64,000 bases of DNA from Locusta migratoria (Eukaryota; Arthropoda; Insecta; Orthoptera; Acrididae): assembly GCA_026315105.1 (NCBI GenBank), contig CM048744.1, positions 837,940,094 through 838,004,093 of the forward strand, read 5' to 3'. Positions 59,640 through 64,000 of this stretch are shown here, piece after piece; the stretch's first letter is position 1; each line of letters opens with the position of its first letter. A model generated the notes under the pieces. That model was not told the DNA's origin, made no database searches, and saw only the letters and a list, made by a program, of their open reading frames with translations. Both the position numbers and the translations under genes were made by a program.

Positions 59640-59790
59640 GAATGTCAATAATATCTAATGGGCAACTCAACATAAAGATCACCGCTGAGCCACAGACAGG
59701 CATGTAAAATAGACAATGACATTCATACAACTTAAATATTTGGCTTTGGCCTTCATCACAAACACTCAGCCCCCCATGACCACGCCACAA
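59640..59790 (-). mobile_element. PLE 3'-terminal module
   Basis: It has the order CAACTCA, AAGATCACCGCTGAGCCAC, then GGCTTTGGCC (59752-59761) followed by TTCATCAC. It parallels 42040-42145. No coding part is attached. Confidence 0.45.
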
Positions 59791-60102
59791 TATAAGTCAC
59801 TGTGTGCTATTTGTAAAGTCAATGTCACTCCAAATATTTTGAAGAGCAAGAAATGAATCATTACTTATGTCAACATTTGGTCCACTAGGATGGTTCTGAC
59901 TTAGTAAGGGATGTTCCAATAGGCCTAATGAAATGCTTCTACGCTAAACGGAATGTGACCTCAAAGAAATAAGGCAGTGCTCCACACAATAAAGAGTCAG
60001 GCCGTAAATATTTATGTTACAAAAAATAAATATGTAGGAATTCAGAGCTACTCAGCATGGTACAAATTAAGTTTAATTGAAGAGTTATCACCGAAATAAA
60101 AT

Positions 60103-60108
60103 TTTATT
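60103..60108 (-). terminator. Candidate polyadenylation signal of the U1-C gene
   Basis: TTTATT on the plus strand, i.e. AATAAA on the minus strand, lies about 180 bases after the U1-C stop codon. Confidence 0.5.
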
Positions 60109-60286
60109 ACAAATATGCACAGTAAATTCAAGAAAATGTTTCATACATATGTTCTATGTAACAGTGTTGGCACACACATCTTTTCCAGACAGCACAAAAA
60201 TATTTACCATCAACTGCCACATATAAAGTGGCCTACTGTTGAGTCAAATAGAAAGTAAAATACAAATTGAAATTTATAGTCCACTA

Positions 60287-60787
60287 CTATTTCTTCATTG
60301 GTCCACCCATAGGTCCTCCAATAAGTGGAGGTCCTCTCATTGGTCCCATTGGACCCATAGGTCCCATCGGCATCATTGGTCCCATCATGGGAGGTCGCAT
60401 GCCCATCATAGGAGGCATAGGGCCATGAGGTCCCATCATCATCGGACCCATGTGACTTGGTGGCATTCCTGGAGGTCCCATCATTCCAGGTCCAGGTTGT
60501 GGAGGCCCATGAACTGGTCCAGGTGGTCGTGGTGGTCCTGCCATACCAGCGGGCGGCGGAAGAGCAGCTCCCGGTTTCGTAGCAGCGAATGGGTTAGAAG
60601 CAATTTTGCCAGCTTTAAACGCAGCCGTTGTTGCATCAATAAGATGTTGTGCTTGTTCCTCCATCCATTTCTGATAGTAAAATTTTACATTGTCTTTATG
60701 CTTACGCCCCTGACAATGTGTTTTTCTAACAGATGGGGAATCATGTGTGAGATACGTATCACAGTAGTCGCAGTAATACTTCGGCAT
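60287..60787 (-). CDS. SNRPC: U1 small nuclear ribonucleoprotein C (U1-C)
   Basis: 166 codons, intact. The N-terminus MPKYYCDYCDTYLTHDS with KTHCQGRKHKDNV forms the U1-C zinc finger: C6, C9, H24, H30. The next block, FYYQKWMEEQAQHLIDATTA, is the conserved helix. The C-terminal half is rich in proline, methionine and glycine (PMMPMGPMGPM type repeats), as in animal U1-C, whose usual length is about 145-160. U1-C stabilises pairing between U1 snRNA and the 5' splice site in the nucleus. The ATG at 60785-60787 is the first in frame; upstream there is only a GTG. No intron interrupts the frame, so this is either the normal single-exon gene or a retrocopy; no poly(A) or target duplication supports a retrocopy. 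The opposite strand frame (60239-60832, His/Trp-rich) is only its shadow. Confidence 0.95.
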   Translation of the reverse strand: MPKYYCDYCDTYLTHDSPSVRKTHCQGRKHKDNVKFYYQKWMEEQAQHLIDATTAAFKAGKIASNPFAATKPGAALPPPAGMAGPPRPPGPVHGPPQPGPGMMGPPGMPPSHMGPMMMGPHGPMPPMMGMRPPMMGPMMPMGPMGPMGPMRGPPLIGGPMGGPMKK

Positions 60788-60849
60788 ATCGAAATCAGTC
60801 CGTCGCTTTCGCAACTGCCACACAACACTTAAAAATCAGCACTCGCGAT

Positions 60850-61160
60850 TACTACATATAACGCCATAAACATAAACAACATCCAACGATGTTTCTCGAA
60901 TGCAAAGATTACGCATCAAAGATTAACTTCATAAAGATATGTCACTGCTTTAAACTTTGGAAATTCAAGGAGTGTATTTATACAAGAGTATCTATGGAGA
61001 GATCAATAAAATGCAAAAAGTTGAATTAATGTGGATAATATTAATAGAAACCTTAATAATTTATATTGACTATCTGAAAAGAACTTGCCTTAAAGTTTTG
61101 AGGATATTAATATAATATCTATGGTCTGTGATAGCACTTAACATCCAAGTTTTCCAAAAG
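60850..61160. promoter_or_regulatory. Upstream region of the U1-C gene
   Basis: About 300 bases with no frame and no repeat. The U1-C promoter must lie here on the minus strand, but no TATA box at a fitting distance is obvious. Confidence 0.35.
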
Positions 61161-61164
61161 TGCA

Positions 61165-61660
61165 ATCACTACGTTTACAGCCAACACATCTTCCGGAAGA
61201 CGAAAATCCATTTTCGTAAACCGTTTTTGCGTGTCGTGTTTACACGGCACAGCCTGAATCGAATTTCCTAGTACACTTAACATGGCGGCTGAAAAACAGC
61301 TGATTCAATTCCTTATTTAGTCAGCACAATCACTACTTTTCTTTATTTAAATGCACAGATTTATGTTCCCTCTAATATTTATACCTTTATTTCACATTAG
61401 AAAATACCACCCTTTCCATATGTGCCGAAAATTCTTAACAAGAAAACACAATCTGACAAGCCAAGAACGCTTCAAAAACGGTTGCACTTACATGGGCAGT
61501 GGGCACGAAAATCGATTGTAGAACTGGAAAATCGCTTTACAGAAGTGGATTTCCAGAATTGATTTTCGGGTGTTTACATGACCAACCAAAAGCGGATTTG
61601 GGAAATCGGTTTACGAAATCCGGTTTTGGGAGCCTATATGGGGTGAGTTAGTCGATAAAC
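61165..61660. mobile_element. Putative short TIR element (MITE-like)
   Basis: The two ends read CACTACGTTTACAGCCAACAC and, in complement, CACCCCATATAGGCTCCCAA, with partial match. Several inverted modules are visible: CGTAAACCG near 61217 and CGGTTTACG near 61597, GTTTACACGG and GTTTACATG, and repeated GATTTTCG/CGAAAATC. No frame and no sure target duplication. Confidence 0.4.
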
Positions 61661-61664
61661 CTGA

Positions 61665-62125
61665 TAGACATATCGGCCTATATTTCTAAGAGAAAATATA
61701 ATATAAGGCAGTCTAACTTATTGATTATGCTTTCCTTCTTATAAACTGACGTCATAAACAACTATATTTTATTAACCGTCAATAGTGCTGACTTTTTCTC
61801 TTAAAATGTTATTGAATTGCTTTATCAACTTATGTTCTTACTTTGTTGTGAAATCTAAATAATTATTCTCTTTTCAGTATCTGATTTTACTTAATGGAAA
61901 AAAAACTTAATGGAAAAATATCCAATTCGCCATGTAACATTTATAATTTACCATGATGACAAGGCACGAAATAATTAAAAAAAGAGATTAACAAAATAGA
62001 AAATTCACTGTTTTAACAAACACACACTACCTTTCGATGTTTGTTGACAACAGGAACTTTCTGAGAAACCTTGCATGATGTGACGCAACTATTCGTTGAC
62101 GGCGTTGTAGGATATTATCGATATT
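61665..62125. other. No recognisable gene or element
   Basis: AT-rich DNA between the putative MITE and the right-hand gene start. Confidence 0.45.
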
Positions 62126-62129
62126 CTGA

Positions 62130-62244
62130 ATAGTCGTCAGTGATTTATAGAGAGCGACTTTCAGTGATCTCTGTACTGCGAATAACGCTGTTCATAAACT
62201 CGCCGATAGCGCTGAGCATAAAACTGCAGCCTGTCCGCTCAATC
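62130..62244 (+). other. Candidate non-coding first exon
   Basis: A CpG-containing stretch ends in a strong splice donor (AATC^GTAAGT at 62245). It could be the 5' untranslated exon of the gene whose coding start is at 62832. Only the donor and base composition support this. Confidence 0.3.
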
Positions 62245-62831
62245 GTAAGTTTTGTACATCATTTTGCATTGTCCTCTATGTTGCAGTTTGACAAAAAAAA
62301 TTCTATGCGTTTTCAAATCGTAAAGTGATGTAATAGGCGCGTATGGGTGCGGAATCGAAACGTATTTCCTTCTCGTGTTCAAATACAATTTCGCAGCAAT
62401 GAAAAACGAACATCTATGAGTGGCACATTTCAAAAAATCGTCCAGTACTATAGAGATCATTGGTAAACGTATCATCAGAGATCAGAGTTAATCTTGCTCA
62501 CAGTGTTTGCCGCTGATAAGTAAATGCCGTCTTTGCATTTTAACAGGATGTTGTTATGATAATGTTTTCAAGTGTGGCAGTTTCGTTGTATCGATCTGTC
62601 ACAATTTCTGATAATAATGATGCTAAATCTGTGACATAACATGTCAATACTATCTAGGAGTAGTGTCAGGTACAGATCAATATTCCATTTTACAGTTTGT
62701 GGTTCGAGAAACGTTAATGACGATTTAGTATTTATAAAAGTCCTGAATATTTAAAATGTACAGTTCCCAAGACTTCGTGGTCATCAGAATATGGTGTGAG
62801 AACTACAAGTCAGGGCAAAAGATGAAAGAAG

Positions 62832-62910
62832 ATGTTGGCACTGCTAGTCGAATGTTGCTTCATGATCTTAGCTGCTGTAGCATCTTCTGAGGACATCCAG
62901 CCTAATGCAG
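62832..62910 (+). CDS. Probable first coding exon of a secreted or membrane protein
   Basis: An ATG with A at -3 opens 26 codons and one extra base, then a donor (GCAG^GTAAATG). The peptide begins MLALLVECCFMILAAVASS and continues EDIQPNA: a hydrophobic core with a small-residue end (AVASS) that fits a signal peptide with cleavage about residue 18-19. The exon ends in phase 1; the next exons must lie right of the window. A candidate acceptor (CCATTTTACAG at 62685-62695) would start the exon at 62696. Upstream ATGs (about 62718 and 62822) open short frames, which weakens the call. The protein family cannot be told from 26 residues. Confidence 0.5.
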
Positions 62911-63470
62911 GTAAATGTGTGTGTAACATAAGCTCTTTCAGATTTGAAATGTAGAATTTCGAATAGATCAGTCAAACTGAATATTTAAGAAATCTCTGCA
63001 AGGAAACTTTTGGTTATAAAGTGAAGTTTATGAGTCTGTGACTGGTGCTCGATGTGTAGACGTTGTCAACAGCGCGATGAATGATTGGAGTCGTGTTGGA
63101 GCAGCCAATAAGAAATAGTTTTAGTCTTTACGGTTTGTAAACCTGTAGTACTTACGAGAATAATTATTCATCTGTCAAAGGTACCTCAAAAGAGGGTAGG
63201 AACAGTAGGTATGATTTATTTATTTCATGGTGGACACAAAATATTATTTCTGTCATTCTCTGTCGATGTGTCAATAGCCATTGTTCGGTAGGCTATATCA
63301 TTCTGTCACAATTGTATCTCAACATAAATCGCAAAAACGGTATAAAAATCACAATTAGTTTGGAATATAAATGAAATATCAGTTACATTGCAAAAACGCT
63401 GCACACAAATGCCAGGTCAAATTTTAAAACCAACGCCATGTTCACTAGATAATGACACATGCATTCTTAT
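62911..63470. other. Probable first intron, no feature recognised
   Basis: It follows the donor at 62911. No element or frame is recognised here. Confidence 0.4.
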
Positions 63471-63479
63471 TCATGCAGT

Positions 63480-63899
63480 TACAGTGCAGTTTATGCGGCA
63501 GCGGCTAGCCATCGCACTCGCTAGGTTAGGAACGGCAGAGCAGCCAATCAGGAGTCCAGTTATGCCGGTCTATAAGATAGCATGTTTCATGACGAGTAAA
63601 TTTGGCGTCAATTTCGAAGTTTATTCGAGGATTTCTGTGCGGCGTCTGTTGTGATTGTAATTGATTCTCCATTTATAAGAGTTCTAGATAATTGTATTAT
63701 TAATACACCAGAGAAGTCAACCATAGAGCAGGTGTAGCATGCTTTATGTATGATCTGTACGAAACAGTGATCATGTAAAGTAAAAGTTAAGTTAGGTATA
63801 GGTTAAATGAGAAATTTTTTTTTTCTTTTTCAGTATGTCAGGGCACGTAGCGCCCGAATCTCCGGTTCAGAAACACTAACTAGATTTACAGTTGTACGT

Positions 63900-63964
<65 letters not shown>

Positions 63965-64000
63965 TTTGAGTCCGAGCTACCTCGATTGCAAGTATTCTTG
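63480..64000. repeat. Repeat G, long copy, running out of the window
   Basis: 63715-63815 matches 46100-46204 in complement and includes GATCTGTACGAAACAG, which is found inverted at 59160. 63860-64000 matches 2370-2480 (CGGTTCAGAAACACTAA and TTTACAGTTGTA). The pieces occur in different combinations in the three other copies. Confidence 0.5.
63901..63961. repeat. (AT)n microsatellite
   Basis: About 30 AT units inside repeat G; at 2450 the related copy has only ATATATAA, so the tract expanded here. Confidence 0.9.

Noticed and set aside
60239..60832. Plus-strand frame of 197 codons rich in His, Trp, Ser and Arg
   Set aside because: It is the complement of the U1-C coding region; its composition follows from the proline/methionine/glycine repeats on the other strand.

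Overview
The window looks like a slice of a large, transposon-rich insect genome, most likely a polyneopteran and probably an orthopteran (grasshopper or locust). That assignment is inference. It rests on low gene density, long AT-rich introns or intergenic DNA, abundant CFDP2/BovB-type RTE LINEs, tRNA-headed SINEs with TTCGAA B boxes, Penelope-like elements, and an insect-like U1-C protein. No bacterial or viral gene organisation is seen.

Only three host loci can be supported. (1) At the left, 6653-6769 (+) is a terminal coding exon of a tubby-domain protein of TULP4/Tusp type. A possible preceding exon end lies at the very start of the window (1-15), which would make nearly everything from 16 to 6652 intron. 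(2) At the right, 60287-60787 (-) is an intact, intronless gene for the U1 snRNP protein C. (3) At 62832-62910 (+) there is a probable first coding exon with a clear signal peptide and a splice donor; the gene would run out of the window to the right.

Almost everything else is mobile DNA. 1-9.7 kb: Penelope-like (PLE) 3' pieces, a TA-inserted TIR element, SINE and LINE fragments. 9.8-20.6 kb: a nested stack in which one LINE (here 'LINE-H') is split by two Jockey-like insertions and by an RTE LINE, and the RTE copy is itself split by another Jockey-like LINE and by a Gypsy LTR element. 20.6-32.7 kb: mostly unrecognised AT-rich DNA with a few fragments. 32.8-40.3 kb: a near full-length RTE LINE, tail-to-tail with a second RTE copy that holds a solo LTR, then a Jockey-like LINE with a SINE in it. 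40.9-47.0 kb: a PLE cluster, including a complete head-to-head PLE insertion with 13-bp target duplication. 47.0-53.9 kb: an I-type LINE with RNase H, split by a 3.86-kb DNA transposon with ~1-kb inverted ends and decayed coding DNA. 53.9-60.2 kb: SINEs, an RTE fragment and unassigned DNA. 60.2-64 kb: the two right-hand host loci.

Family labels such as LINE-H, J1, J2, C, PLE-E and PLE-F are local names used only to connect fragments in this window. All element coding regions seen are broken by stops or frameshifts.
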